From Flavobacterium branchiicola (GTDB lineage Bacteria; Bacteroidota; Bacteroidia; Flavobacteriales; Flavobacteriaceae), in NCBI RefSeq assembly GCF_018383905.1, contig NZ_JAGYWA010000007.1:256059-320058 (forward strand): a stretch of DNA of 64,000 nucleotides. The letters are read 5' to 3'. Both the position numbers and the translations under genes were made by a program. This document shows positions 10,996 to 21,495 of this stretch, one piece after another; the first letter of the stretch is position 1; every line of letters starts with the position of its first letter. The notes under the pieces were generated by a model. The model did not search any database. It worked only from the letters and a program-made list of their open reading frames with translations, and had not been told where the DNA came from.

Positions 10996-11931
10996 TTATG
11001 AAGCTGCTAAAGGGTTTCTTTGCGCTCTGATGATGAAAAAAGCACCAATTATGATAAAAGGTATGCTTAACCATTGTCCGGTCGAAAAATAGCCTCCTAA
11101 TTCGCTTTCAAAGCCGCCTTGACTTTCTTTTACAAATTCAACTATAAAACGAACAACAAATAACAGTACTAAAAATAATCCGAATAAATAGCCTGATTTA
11201 AGTCTTGCATTTGTTTTCCAGTATAAGAAATATAAAACAGCAAATACAAATACATAGCAAATTGCTTCGTATAACTGTGTTGGGTGTTTTGCCGGTACCT
11301 GAGCTAATAAATCAGCAAATTTTGGATCTGTTGCAATTGCATTATAAGCCTCTTTTGGATCTGCAATCTGAGTTGCATTTACAGCTTCAGATTTACTGAA
11401 CTGATCATGTAAAAAACGGATTCCGAATGCAGAAGTCGTATCGTGTCCGATAATCTCAGAATTGAAAAAATTGCCTAAACGAACAAAGATGGCGCCACTT
11501 GCAACTGGAATAACTACACGATCTAAAATCCATAATAACGGACGTTTTAAGATCATTTTGCTGTAATAATACATGGCAATTATGATTGCGATTGCAGCTC
11601 CGTGACTTGCGAGTCCCTGGTATCCTGTAAATTCAAATTTTGGTTCAAATCTAAAAGGCAAAATGATTTCAAGTAAATGATTTCTGAAATATTCCCAGTC
11701 GTAAAAGAAAACATGTCCTAAACGTGCGCCTGCTAATGTGGCTAAAACAGTCCAAACAAATAAAGAATCCAGTTTATCAATTGATTCATTTTCGCGTTCG
11801 AAGATCTTTTTCATTAGAAACCATCCTAAACCAAAGGCAATTACGAACATTAAGCTATAATAACGAATCATAAAAAATCCCAGATTGATTCCTTCTGATG
11901 GGTTCCAAACCAAGTTTAAGGCGTGTGTCAT
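10996..11931 (-). CDS. lgt: Prolipoprotein diacylglyceryl transferase
   Basis: An inner-membrane enzyme (311 residues) that transfers diacylglycerol from phosphatidylglycerol to the lipobox cysteine of prolipoproteins, the first step of lipoprotein maturation. It has several membrane helices, the Lgt signature region RLGNFFNSEIIG (catalytic Arg and Asn), the motif ASHGAAIAI and the HPTQLYE motif near the last third. About 30 residues between the signature and HPTQLYE (HDQFSKSEAVNATQ...) look like the periplasmic arm insertion found in Bacteroidota. It is the last gene of the run cysS-yidD-lgt on the minus strand. Confidence 0.95.
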   Translation of the reverse strand: MTHALNLVWNPSEGINLGFFMIRYYSLMFVIAFGLGWFLMKKIFERENESIDKLDSLFVWTVLATLAGARLGHVFFYDWEYFRNHLLEIILPFRFEPKFEFTGYQGLASHGAAIAIIIAMYYYSKMILKRPLLWILDRVVIPVASGAIFVRLGNFFNSEIIGHDTTSAFGIRFLHDQFSKSEAVNATQIADPKEAYNAIATDPKFADLLAQVPAKHPTQLYEAICYVFVFAVLYFLYWKTNARLKSGYLFGLFLVLLFVVRFIVEFVKESQGGFESELGGYFSTGQWLSIPFIIIGAFFIIRAQRNPLAAS

Positions 11932-11998
11932 GTAGTATTGTATTTTTTTATTGGTTGTAAAAATAAATATTTAAAGTAGAGATCCTCTTTATAAAAAG

Positions 11999-12238
11999 TT
12001 AATGTTTATGTGAACATTTCTTTTCCGGTACAGGGTCGTAGCCGGTTCTTCCCCACGGATGACAGCTTAAAATACGTTTTATTCCTAAATATCCACCATA
12101 AAATAAGCCGTGAATTTGCAATGCCTGAATCATATAGGTTGAGCATGTTGGCTCAAACCTACAAGATGCAGGAGTAAAGGGTGAAATCGCATTTTGATAA
12201 AAGCGCACTAATAAAACAAACGGAGTTATGGCTTTCAT
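11999..12238 (-). CDS. yidD: Membrane protein insertion efficiency factor YidD
   Basis: A 79-residue small basic cytoplasmic/membrane-associated protein of the YidD (DUF37) family, thought to assist YidC-dependent membrane insertion. It carries the three conserved cysteines in the hallmark pattern [11 protein letters not shown] and CHPWG, followed by GYDPVP. The length is typical. It starts 22 bases downstream of the cysS stop, so the two are almost certainly cotranscribed, and lgt follows after 67 bases. The His-rich tail (KKCSHKH) is common in the family. Confidence 0.95.
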   Translation of the reverse strand: MKAITPFVLLVRFYQNAISPFTPASCRFEPTCSTYMIQALQIHGLFYGGYLGIKRILSCHPWGRTGYDPVPEKKCSHKH

Positions 12239-12260
12239 GGTTTATTAGCTTTTGTGTATC

Positions 12261-13739
<1,479 letters not shown>

Positions 13740-13747
13740 AGTGTTAA

Positions 13748-13787
13748 GTTTAATCGTTTAATCGTTTAATCGTTAATTTGTTTAATT
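13748..13787. repeat. GTTTAATC octamer array in the cysS leader
   Basis: Five consecutive octamers: GTTTAATC three times, then GTTAATTT and GTTTAATT. Read along the cysS strand this is a GATTAAAC array ending 8 bases before the start codon. Similar arrays lie upstream of valS, mdh and the gene at 13865-14164. Confidence 0.8.
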
Positions 13788-13864
13788 GTGATTGTCGGAT
13801 TTATTCTTGTGAAAGATAATATTTTTTTATATTATTTATTTGATTACAAATTTTTTCAAGTTTT

Positions 13865-14164
13865 TCACGACATTGTGTATTCATTTTCTGAAATATAATT
13901 TAAATCTTTTGAAATAATTAAATGATTTAATGTTTCCATGGCAGATGAATAGGAAATCGTTAAAAAATGAGCTTTATCTTTATTTGTATTTCTAGATGTT
14001 CCTTCCGCAATATTTGTTACTATAGAAGAAGAACTTCTTTTTATCTGTGAAGTTATTCCAAATGATTCATTAGAAGGAAATTGAGAAGTCAGTTTATAAA
14101 CTTCTAAAATAAAAATTCTTGAATTTTGCCAAACTTCTAATTTTTCAAACGAGAAAACGTACAT
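13865..14164 (-). CDS. Four-helix bundle protein (23S rRNA intervening-sequence/S23 type), 3' frameshifted
   Basis: A 99-residue member of the four-helix bundle family first found in 23S rRNA intervening sequences. Its function is unknown, and it is commonly scattered in Bacteroidota genomes. Typical features are FEKLEVWQNSRIFILEVYKLT at the N-terminus and the central QIKRSSSSIVTNIAEGTSR motif. The frame stops early after NEYTMS. In the next frame, from 13869 down to a stop at 13801, the sequence reads CREKLEKICNQINNI, which is the normal last helix of this family, giving about 121 residues. One extra or two missing bases near 13870 therefore truncate it. It is flanked on both sides by octamer repeat arrays. 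Confidence 0.8.
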   Translation of the reverse strand: MYVFSFEKLEVWQNSRIFILEVYKLTSQFPSNESFGITSQIKRSSSSIVTNIAEGTSRNTNKDKAHFLTISYSSAMETLNHLIISKDLNYISENEYTMS

Positions 14165-14172
14165 TTTTTTTA

Positions 14173-14232
14173 TTTAACCGTTTATTTGTTTAACTGTTTC
14201 GATTAAACGATTTAACAAATAAACGATTAACC
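14173..14232. repeat. Octamer repeat hairpin upstream of the four-helix bundle gene
   Basis: About seven AACCGTTT/ATTTGTTT-type octamers are followed by their inverted form (ATTAAACGATTTAAC), so the region can fold back on itself. It abuts the start codon of the minus-strand gene at 14164 and the end of folE at 14239. Confidence 0.7.
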
Positions 14233-14238
14233 AAATAT

Positions 14239-14910
14239 CTAAAATTGAGTTTCTAATTTAATGTAATCAAGAAATTCTCTTTTGGTTTGAGGATCTTTGA
14301 ATTTTCCGCCGAATTCAGACGTTACGGTGCTGCTTTCGATATCTTTAATTCCTCTTGAATTTACGCAAAGGTGTTTTGCATCAATTACGCAGGCTACATC
14401 TTCTGTTCCTAAAGCTTTTTGTAATTCCTGAACAATCTGCATAGTTAAACGCTCCTGTACCTGAGGTCTTTTAGCATAATATTCAACAATTCGGTTCATT
14501 TTAGATAAACCAATTACTCTTCCGCTTGAAATATAAGCTACGTGAGCACGACCAATAATTGGAAGTAAGTGGTGTTCGCAAGTAGAATAAACAGTGATGT
14601 TTTTTTCTACCAACATTTCACCATATTTGTAATTATTGTCAAAAGTAGAAGCCTTTGGTTGTTTTGAAGGATTTAAACCACCAAAAATTTCTTTTACAAA
14701 CATTTTTGCAACTCTGTTTGGAGTGCCTTTTATGCTGTCATCAGTCAAATCCATTCCAAGCGTTTGCAGAATATTTTCGACATCTTTTTTAATTTTTTCT
14801 ATTTTCTCGTCATCAGTTAAGTCAAATGCATCCTCTCTTAAAGGGTTTTTAGCATTACTGCTGAAATGACTGTCACCTATTTCGTCTAAAAAATCTTCGT
14901 TATTTATCAT
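14239..14910 (-). CDS. folE: GTP cyclohydrolase I
   Basis: Cytoplasmic zinc enzyme (223 residues) that converts GTP to dihydroneopterin triphosphate, the entry to folate/tetrahydrobiopterin synthesis. The core carries STCEHHLLPIIGRAHVAYI (zinc Cys and catalytic/zinc His), then GLSKMNRIVEYYAKRPQVQERLT and the second zinc Cys in KHLCVNSRG. The N-terminal 40 residues are acidic and variable, as in many FolE proteins. The start used gives MINNEDFLDEIGD. It is probably monocistronic. The upstream minus-strand gene is a separate aminotransferase with its own terminator. Confidence 0.96.
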   Translation of the reverse strand: MINNEDFLDEIGDSHFSSNAKNPLREDAFDLTDDEKIEKIKKDVENILQTLGMDLTDDSIKGTPNRVAKMFVKEIFGGLNPSKQPKASTFDNNYKYGEMLVEKNITVYSTCEHHLLPIIGRAHVAYISSGRVIGLSKMNRIVEYYAKRPQVQERLTMQIVQELQKALGTEDVACVIDAKHLCVNSRGIKDIESSTVTSEFGGKFKDPQTKREFLDYIKLETQF

Positions 14911-15057
14911 TAAGAACTACTATTATAATGTGGTATATCTTTTTAAGGCGGTAAAGATAATTAATAAATAGGAAACCTTTTCTATGCTTTTTACTATTTA
15001 ATTGTTCCTTTTTGGATATAATTTAAATTAAGCTCAAATACAGGTTTACTTAAAATA

Positions 15058-15092
15058 CAAAAGACAATAACACAAATGGTTATTGTCTTTTG
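15058..15092 (-). terminator. Terminator after the aminotransferase gene
   Basis: A perfect 14-bp stem (CAAAAGACAATAAC and its complement) with a 7-base loop lies 22 bases past the stop codon of the minus-strand gene. The stem ends in TTTTG on that strand. Confidence 0.7.
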
Positions 15093-15113
15093 AAAGATGA
15101 ATTAAGTTTAACG

Positions 15114-16310
15114 TTATTTTGAATTGTAAACTTGTAACGCTTCTTTTAATATATTTACCGCTGTAATTAAATCTTTTTTGTTCAGAACATACGCAATACG
15201 CACCTGATTTAAACCCATTTCTGGTGTAGAATAAAATCCTTTTGCGGGAGCAATCATTACAGTTTCACCGTTTAAGTCATAACTTTCCAAAAGCCATTGT
15301 GCAAAATCGTCTGAATCTTCAATTGGTAATTGTGCAATACAGTAAAAAGCTCCTTTTGGTTTGGTGACAATAACACCTTCAATTTTATTTAATTCAGTGA
15401 TTAAAGTGTCTCGGCGTTCTTTGTATTCTGAAATGACTTCGTCAAAATAACTTTGTGGTGTATCTATTGCTGCTTCGCAAGCAATTTGCTCAATTGTTGG
15501 CGGACTTAAACGTGCCTGAGCAAACTTCATTACAGTTGCCAGTACGTCTTTATTTTTAGTAACCAAACAACCAATCCTTGCACCGCACATACTGTATCTT
15601 TTTGAAACAGAATCTACCATGATTACATTTTGCTGTACGTCTTCTAAATTCATTACAGAATAATGCACATCATCTCCGTCATATAAAAATTCGCGATATA
15701 CTTCATCAGCGATTAAGTACAAATCATATTTTTTAATTAGACCTGCCAATTGTTTAATCTCAGATTCTGAGTATAAATAACCAGTTGGGTTTCCAGGATT
15801 ACATATTAAAATTGCTTTTGTTTTTGGTGTAATTAGTTTTTCAACTTCTTCAATACTTGGTAATGCAAAAGCTGTTTCGATAGTCGAAATTACTGGAACT
15901 ACTGTTGCGCTTGTAGAGGAAGCAAATGCATGATAATTAGCATAAAAAGGTTCAGGAATAATGATTTCATCTCCCGGATCTGTAATCGTGGCCAGTGCAA
16001 ACAATAAGGCTTCAGAACCACCAGTAGTAATAATGATGTCTTCTGAGTTAACGTTTACATTTTGGCGCTGGTAAAATTTTGCTAATTTTTTTCTATAACT
16101 TTCATATCCTGCAGATGGACTGTATTCTATAATCGTTAAATCAATATTTTTTACCGCCTCGATGGCCACTTCGGGTGTCTTGATATCCGGTTGACCAATG
16201 TTTAAGTGATACACTTTGTGTCCTTTTTGCTTTGCTAAATCTGCGTAAGGAGCAAGCTTGCGTATCGGTGATTCGGGCATGTTTCTGCCTTTGCTTGAAA
16301 TTGTTGGCAT
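15114..16310 (-). CDS. Pyridoxal phosphate-dependent aminotransferase, class I/II
   Basis: A 398-residue fold-type I aminotransferase of the aspartate aminotransferase-like group. Visible features are the N-terminal IRKLAPYADLAKQKG, the NIGQPDIKTP substrate loop, YSPSAGYESYRKKLA, the cofactor-phosphate motif TTGGSEALLFA, the NPGNPTG motif at 171-177, the Asp and Tyr of ADEVYREF, and the Schiff-base lysine Lys237 in DSVSKRYSMCGARIG. The C-terminal Arg that binds the substrate carboxylate is in NQVRIAYV. The exact amino acid substrate cannot be read from the sequence; aspartate or another common amino acid is likely. No adjacent pathway gene helps. Confidence 0.9.
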   Translation of the reverse strand: MPTISSKGRNMPESPIRKLAPYADLAKQKGHKVYHLNIGQPDIKTPEVAIEAVKNIDLTIIEYSPSAGYESYRKKLAKFYQRQNVNVNSEDIIITTGGSEALLFALATITDPGDEIIIPEPFYANYHAFASSTSATVVPVISTIETAFALPSIEEVEKLITPKTKAILICNPGNPTGYLYSESEIKQLAGLIKKYDLYLIADEVYREFLYDGDDVHYSVMNLEDVQQNVIMVDSVSKRYSMCGARIGCLVTKNKDVLATVMKFAQARLSPPTIEQIACEAAIDTPQSYFDEVISEYKERRDTLITELNKIEGVIVTKPKGAFYCIAQLPIEDSDDFAQWLLESYDLNGETVMIAPAKGFYSTPEMGLNQVRIAYVLNKKDLITAVNILKEALQVYNSK

Positions 16311-16433
16311 GAGATTAAATTATTGAAGTGCAAATTTGCATTTTTTTTTCGAATTTAACGTAAACATTATCGGGTGTTATGAAAATGTAACAATTATCAA
16401 TATTTTTATTAATTTTATATTAAAATATTATCA

Positions 16434-17756
16434 ATGAAAAAATATTTCTTGTTGTTTTTTGGGCTTTTAGCATCTTTTACTAATCAGGCACAAGATGATT
16501 TTATGGTCTCTAACCATAGTAATAAGGTTACGATTCCTTTTAAATTGATTAATAACCTCATTTTTATTCCAATTAATGTAAATGGAGTTGAATTGAACTT
16601 CTTGCTGGACTCTGGTGTCGAAGAAACGATTTTGTTTAGTATGGAAGAGAAGCAGGAAGTGAGTTTTAAAAATGTCGAAAAAATAAAACTTCGCGGATTG
16701 GGAAGTGAACAAGAAATTGAAGGCTTAAAGTCTACCAATAATGTTTTGGAGACTCATGGATTAAAATCTGAAAACCATTTATTGTACATTATTTTAGATC
16801 AGGGATTTAATTTGTCTTCGCACATTGGAATTCCTGTAAATGGTATAATTGGATATAAATTTTTCAAGCATAATTTGGTAGAAATAAACTATCTGAAAAA
16901 GAAGATTTGTATTTATCAGGATAATAAATCAATTAAAGAAACACTTAAAAAGAAATTTAGAGCGGTACCAATTTCTATTGAAAGATCAAAGCCGTATATA
17001 AGTGCAACAGCTATTGTTGACAGTGTTGCTGTTGATGCAAAATTGCTTATTGATATTGGTAACAGTGATGCTTTTTGGATTTTTGAAAACAAGAAAATAA
17101 AATTACCAAAAAAGAATTTTCCGGATTTTCTGGGTAAAGGTTTTAGTGGAGATATAGAGGGGCATCGGGCGAAAATTTCAAAATTTTCTATCGATGAATT
17201 CGATTTTAAAAGTCCGATAGTTTCATTTCCGGATTCTACATCAGTTAGAAATGTTAAAATGGTTCCTGGACGAATAGGATCGGTAGGTGGTGAGATCTTA
17301 AAAAGATTTACGTTAGTATTAGATTATGCAGATCAAAAATTGTATCTAAAAAAGAATAGTAAATTCTCAGAACCTTTCACGTACAATAAAAGTGGTATTA
17401 CTGTACAGCATAATGGATTACAATGGGTTCAGGAGACAGTTCACTTAGAAACAGTACAAGTTGCTACAACTGCGAGGGAGGTTGAGGATAATAAGAAAGA
17501 TGATAATTTTAGATATAAATTTTCGCTAAAACCAGTTTATGAAATAGTGAATATTCGTAAAAAATCTGCAGCAGAAAAATGCGGACTTAAACAAGGAGAT
17601 ATTATTGTGAGTATAAATAATGCTATTCCGTATAAATACACATTGCAACAAATAAATAATCTCTTAAAGTCTGAAAATGATACCTGGATTACACTTGAGG
17701 TAGAGCGAAATAGCCTGATTTTAAAATTTAGGTTTAAGCTTGAGGATGAATTATAA
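16434..17756 (+). CDS. Exported retropepsin-like aspartyl protease with C-terminal PDZ domain
   Basis: A 440-residue protein with a signal peptide (residues 1-20, ending NQAQ). Two aspartyl-protease halves follow. The first has the active-site-like LLDSGVEETILF near residue 59. The second has LIDIGNSDAFW near residue 205, where the usual DTG/DSG is DIG. The last about 100 residues form a PDZ-like domain (RKKSAAEKCGLKQGDIIVSIN). This layout, aspartyl protease plus PDZ, is common in Bacteroidota and is inferred to act in the periplasm. Since the second motif is not canonical, activity is uncertain. No operon partner is evident. Confidence 0.75.
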   Translation: MKKYFLLFFGLLASFTNQAQDDFMVSNHSNKVTIPFKLINNLIFIPINVNGVELNFLLDSGVEETILFSMEEKQEVSFKNVEKIKLRGLGSEQEIEGLKSTNNVLETHGLKSENHLLYIILDQGFNLSSHIGIPVNGIIGYKFFKHNLVEINYLKKKICIYQDNKSIKETLKKKFRAVPISIERSKPYISATAIVDSVAVDAKLLIDIGNSDAFWIFENKKIKLPKKNFPDFLGKGFSGDIEGHRAKISKFSIDEFDFKSPIVSFPDSTSVRNVKMVPGRIGSVGGEILKRFTLVLDYADQKLYLKKNSKFSEPFTYNKSGITVQHNGLQWVQETVHLETVQVATTAREVEDNKKDDNFRYKFSLKPVYEIVNIRKKSAAEKCGLKQGDIIVSINNAIPYKYTLQQINNLLKSENDTWITLEVERNSLILKFRFKLEDEL

Positions 17757-17786
17757 ACCTGTCTTTTTTATTGTATTTATAAATTT

Positions 17787-17794
17787 TAGATTTG
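17787..17794 (+). promoter_or_regulatory. Possible -7 element upstream of the CTD protein operon
   Basis: TAGATTTG fits TAnnTTTG and lies about 107 bases before the ATG at 17902. The nearest TTG is too close for a good -33, so this is a weak call. Confidence 0.3.
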
Positions 17795-17901
17795 TTGTTG
17801 TTTTTTATCATTTATTTGAGTTTTATGTGAATTAATAAGAAAATTATGTTTTTTATTTAAATAAGACTATAATTTTCTTATGTTTATAAAAAAATAAATC
17901 T

Positions 17902-20535
17902 ATGCTAAAAAACTACATTGGGTCCTCATATTTTGTGCTTTTTTTTCTTTTTTTATCATTTTTTCCGTCAAAATCTAATGCACAATGCGCAGGTACGGAT
18001 AATGTAAATGAACTTATTTGTGATGTTTCAAATCCAATTTATCAGTACATAAATTTATTTTCTTTGTTAGGTGGTTCTCCAGTTCCCGGCGGAACTTGGA
18101 CAGGTACTAATAAAGAGGGTTTAAATGCTTCTACAGGTATTCTGAGTGTGCAGTTTATTCGTGCTGGCGGAACTTATAAATATACTTATACAGCTCCAGC
18201 CACTTCAGGATGTACAAATAATAAAGCAGTAGTCACCATTACAATAGGTGCTTATGTAGGAGTGGGATCTGAAGCAACAATTTGTAATGAAGATGATGCT
18301 TTTAATCTTTTTACCGCTTTTGACAGTAAAGTAATGGGACCACATGTAAATGGAACTTGGACTACCGATACCGGACAGCCTGCATCGGCTATAATACATG
18401 TTAAGGATCTTAAAGTCAAAACCACGTTTCATTTTGTTTATACCGTACCCCCAGTATTAGCATGTTCTCCTAATAGTAAGTCTACCAATGTGCAAGTGAC
18501 CGTTTTAATAGGGCCAAAAGAAGGTGAACCACAAGATTTGATTTTATGCGGTACTACTGATTTGGGCGGATATACCGATTTAGATTTATTTGACCAACTT
18601 ACCGGTGAAGACAGTGGCGGTACATGGAGGGGTTTAGGACTAACTTCTGACACGGATCATAATATTAATCTTCAGGAATTGTTTGATACATATGGCCAAG
18701 GAAAATATTCCTACACCTATAGAGTTTTAGCACTTCCGGATAATAATATTTGTGAAGATAAAGAAGCTACTGTAATAATTACTCTTGAAAAAAGACTTGA
18801 TTTTACTGGAGCAAAAATTGAAGTGAGTAAAGATATCTGCGTATCGGATATTCCAACAGCCACTTATTCAGTAAAAATTACCCAGGGTCCTGACAGTATT
18901 CCAGATGGAGCATATGAAGTTAGTATAAGCGTTGCAGGACCAGGCGCATTAGGAGTTGAAAGAACAACAGCAAATTTTGTCAATGGAGTGGTTAATTTTC
19001 CAATACGAGCAAGTTATTTTAAACAAGTAGGCCAATACACTATTACTGTTACAGGCATAGTATCAACATCGACTAAAGGAAAATGTACAGACATATTTAG
19101 TCCGTTTTCTACCGTTTTGACTATTTATCCGTTACCGCGTTTGACCAATGCTACATTAACTGCACTTGCGGTTTGCCAGAACGATGCAGCAACGATTCAA
19201 GTGACTGCACCTCAATTGACAGATGGCACTTATCGTATTTCTTACAATATAAATGGAGATAATCTGGCAATGGGAGAAACAGCAGATATGATTGCAGTTG
19301 GGGGAAAAGCATCTTTTAGCATTCCGGGAAACCTGAATGTAAGAAGCGGATTATCAGTAATTACCATTTATAATATTGTTGACATTACAAATCCAGCACC
19401 ACAATGCACCAGCTCTGCGAATGTTGCCGGAAATTTATATATCAATCCGTTGCCAAATGCTGTTACTGTAACCGCAGCAGTTAGTGACTATTGTTTGAAT
19501 GCGCCTGTGACTGTAGCAGTTTCGGGTTTAGGAAATTTAACCAATGCCAGTATTTCGTATGCGCTGTCAGAAAGCAATGTTTCTGCCGTACAAACCGTTA
19601 CCAAAGCCGTAACAAATGGCAAACTTGATTTTATTATCCCTGCTGAATTGCTTTTAAATTCGGGTGCAACAAAAATCACGTTATTAAATGTAACCAATAC
19701 CGTTACAAATTGTGTGGCAGTCTTAAGCAATAGTGCAGATGATTTTGTAATAAACCCAATTCCGCCGGCACCAGTTGCTTTAGATCAGCAGTTCTGTAAA
19801 GTTGATGAAGCGGTTATTGCCAATTTAGATCCAAAAGGAACGCAGTACAAATGGTACAATTCTGCAACAGCAACAACGCCACTTGCAACCGATTATATTT
19901 TAAAAACCGAAGATTATTATATTAGAGAAACTTCTGCGGAAGGATGTATTTCAGCACCAGCAAAAATTTCAGTAATTGTATACGATACGCCAGCACCAGA
20001 AATGAATGGAGCAGCAGATTTCTGTGGATTGGCCAATCCGAAAATAAGCGATTTGTCTGATAAAACAAACGTTCCTTCAACAGTTTCCTGGTATGATGCA
20101 GTAGACGGAAATTTACTGCCTTCAACAACATTATTGGTTCATAATGCAACATATTACGGTTATGATTTAAATGAAACAACAAGATGTCTTTCTGATAATT
20201 ATAAGGAAGTAAAAGTTTCATTGCAGGACTGTGAGGTTGCACAATACGAATTTTTTATTCCAGACGGATTTTCGCCAAACGGAGATGGTGTAAATGATTC
20301 GTTTGTGATAAAAGATATCGAATTTTTATACCCGAATTATACGCTTGAAATTTATAACAGATATGGAAATGGAATGTATAAAGGAGATAATAATAAACCG
20401 GCTTGGGATGGCAAAAATTACGAGAAAAGCGGCATCGCTGGCGGTATAGCGCCCAACGGAGTTTATTTTTATGTACTGCATTTTAATAAAGACAACAAAC
20501 CGCCAAAACAAGGCCGTCTTTATTTAAATCGCTAA
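17902..20535 (+). CDS. T9SS type B sorting domain (gliding motility-associated CTD) surface protein
   Basis: An 877-residue secreted protein with a signal peptide (residues 1-28, ending SNAQC) and many Cys-containing Ig-like/PKD-like repeats, separated by short linkers of the type INPLPNAVTVTA. The C-terminal about 85 residues are the type B sorting domain: FIPDGFSPNGDGVNDSF, then LEIYNRYGNGMYKG, WDGK, and GVYFYVLHF. It should be exported by Sec and then the type IX system to the cell surface. A PorP/SprF protein follows 32 bases later and an OmpA/PD40 protein after that, the standard flavobacterial arrangement in which the SprF-like protein supports secretion of its neighbour. An adhesin role is inferred. 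Confidence 0.9.
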   Translation: MLKNYIGSSYFVLFFLFLSFFPSKSNAQCAGTDNVNELICDVSNPIYQYINLFSLLGGSPVPGGTWTGTNKEGLNASTGILSVQFIRAGGTYKYTYTAPATSGCTNNKAVVTITIGAYVGVGSEATICNEDDAFNLFTAFDSKVMGPHVNGTWTTDTGQPASAIIHVKDLKVKTTFHFVYTVPPVLACSPNSKSTNVQVTVLIGPKEGEPQDLILCGTTDLGGYTDLDLFDQLTGEDSGGTWRGLGLTSDTDHNINLQELFDTYGQGKYSYTYRVLALPDNNICEDKEATVIITLEKRLDFTGAKIEVSKDICVSDIPTATYSVKITQGPDSIPDGAYEVSISVAGPGALGVERTTANFVNGVVNFPIRASYFKQVGQYTITVTGIVSTSTKGKCTDIFSPFSTVLTIYPLPRLTNATLTALAVCQNDAATIQVTAPQLTDGTYRISYNINGDNLAMGETADMIAVGGKASFSIPGNLNVRSGLSVITIYNIVDITNPAPQCTSSANVAGNLYINPLPNAVTVTAAVSDYCLNAPVTVAVSGLGNLTNASISYALSESNVSAVQTVTKAVTNGKLDFIIPAELLLNSGATKITLLNVTNTVTNCVAVLSNSADDFVINPIPPAPVALDQQFCKVDEAVIANLDPKGTQYKWYNSATATTPLATDYILKTEDYYIRETSAEGCISAPAKISVIVYDTPAPEMNGAADFCGLANPKISDLSDKTNVPSTVSWYDAVDGNLLPSTTLLVHNATYYGYDLNETTRCLSDNYKEVKVSLQDCEVAQYEFFIPDGFSPNGDGVNDSFVIKDIEFLYPNYTLEIYNRYGNGMYKGDNNKPAWDGKNYEKSGIAGGIAPNGVYFYVLHFNKDNKPPKQGRLYLNR

Positions 20536-20567
20536 ATCTCTTTTACATTTTTAATATAGTTTTTCAA

Positions 20568-21494
20568 ATGAAAAAAATAATACTCCTCATAAATTTTCTT
20601 TTCTGTTTGTCTATTTCTGCCCAGCAAGATCCAGAATATACACATTACATGTACAATATGAGCATTGTTAATCCTGCGTATGCTACAGGAGTTCCCGCCA
20701 TGATGAATTTTGGAGGACTGTATAGAACGCAATGGGTGGGTGCTAATGGAGCTCCAAAAACATTTACATTTTTCGGACATACTGCTATTTCAGATAAAAT
20801 AGAAGCAGGGATTTCCTTCGTTTCAGATGATATTGGAGACGGTGCCAAAAAAGAAAATAATGTCTATGCAGATTTTGCCTATGTTTTAAAACTGGCTGGA
20901 ACAAATAAACTGTCGCTGGGTTTAAAGGCGGGATTTTCTTCTATGCAAAGTAATTTCAATGGCTTTCGATTTACAGATCCTCAGACCGATTTTGCTTTTG
21001 CTGAAAATATAAATGCAACAAAACCAAATATCGGGGTTGGGGCTTACTATTTTAGAGATAATCTATATGTCGGACTTTCTGTGCCGAACTTGCTAAAGTC
21101 GAAATACATTCAGGAAAAATCAGGTATTAATGCCTTTGGTTCTGAAGAAATACACACTTTCTTGACCGCTGGTTATGTTTTTCAGCTTAATGACAGGTTG
21201 AAATTAAAACCTGCATTTATGTCAAAATTTGTAAAAGGAGCGCCAATTACTTTAGACGTTACAGCCAATGTTCTGTACAACGAAAAATTTGAGTTTGGAA
21301 CAGCATATAGAATTGATGATTCTGTAAGTGCAATGTTTAATATTAATGTGACGCCTACGCTACGAGTGGGTTATGCCTACGATTATACGCTTACGAACTT
21401 CGGACAGTTTAACTCGGGAACGCACGAGATTATGCTGCTATTTGATTTGGACTTGTTAGGAAAAGGATTTGATAAATCTCCAAGATTCTTCTAA
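20568..21494 (+). CDS. Type IX secretion system membrane protein, PorP/SprF family
   Basis: A 308-residue outer-membrane beta-barrel protein with a signal peptide ending in ISAQ and the family hallmark QQDPEYTHYMYNMSIVNPAYA directly after it. It also has the family's GLYRTQWVGANGAPKT segment. PorP/SprF proteins help type IX export and surface attachment, and multiple paralogues in flavobacteria are each linked to a specific CTD-type substrate. Here the likely partner is the upstream type B CTD protein. The next gene starts one base after this stop codon, implying translational coupling. Confidence 0.93.
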   Translation: MKKIILLINFLFCLSISAQQDPEYTHYMYNMSIVNPAYATGVPAMMNFGGLYRTQWVGANGAPKTFTFFGHTAISDKIEAGISFVSDDIGDGAKKENNVYADFAYVLKLAGTNKLSLGLKAGFSSMQSNFNGFRFTDPQTDFAFAENINATKPNIGVGAYYFRDNLYVGLSVPNLLKSKYIQEKSGINAFGSEEIHTFLTAGYVFQLNDRLKLKPAFMSKFVKGAPITLDVTANVLYNEKFEFGTAYRIDDSVSAMFNINVTPTLRVGYAYDYTLTNFGQFNSGTHEIMLLFDLDLLGKGFDKSPRFF

Positions 21495-21495
21495 A

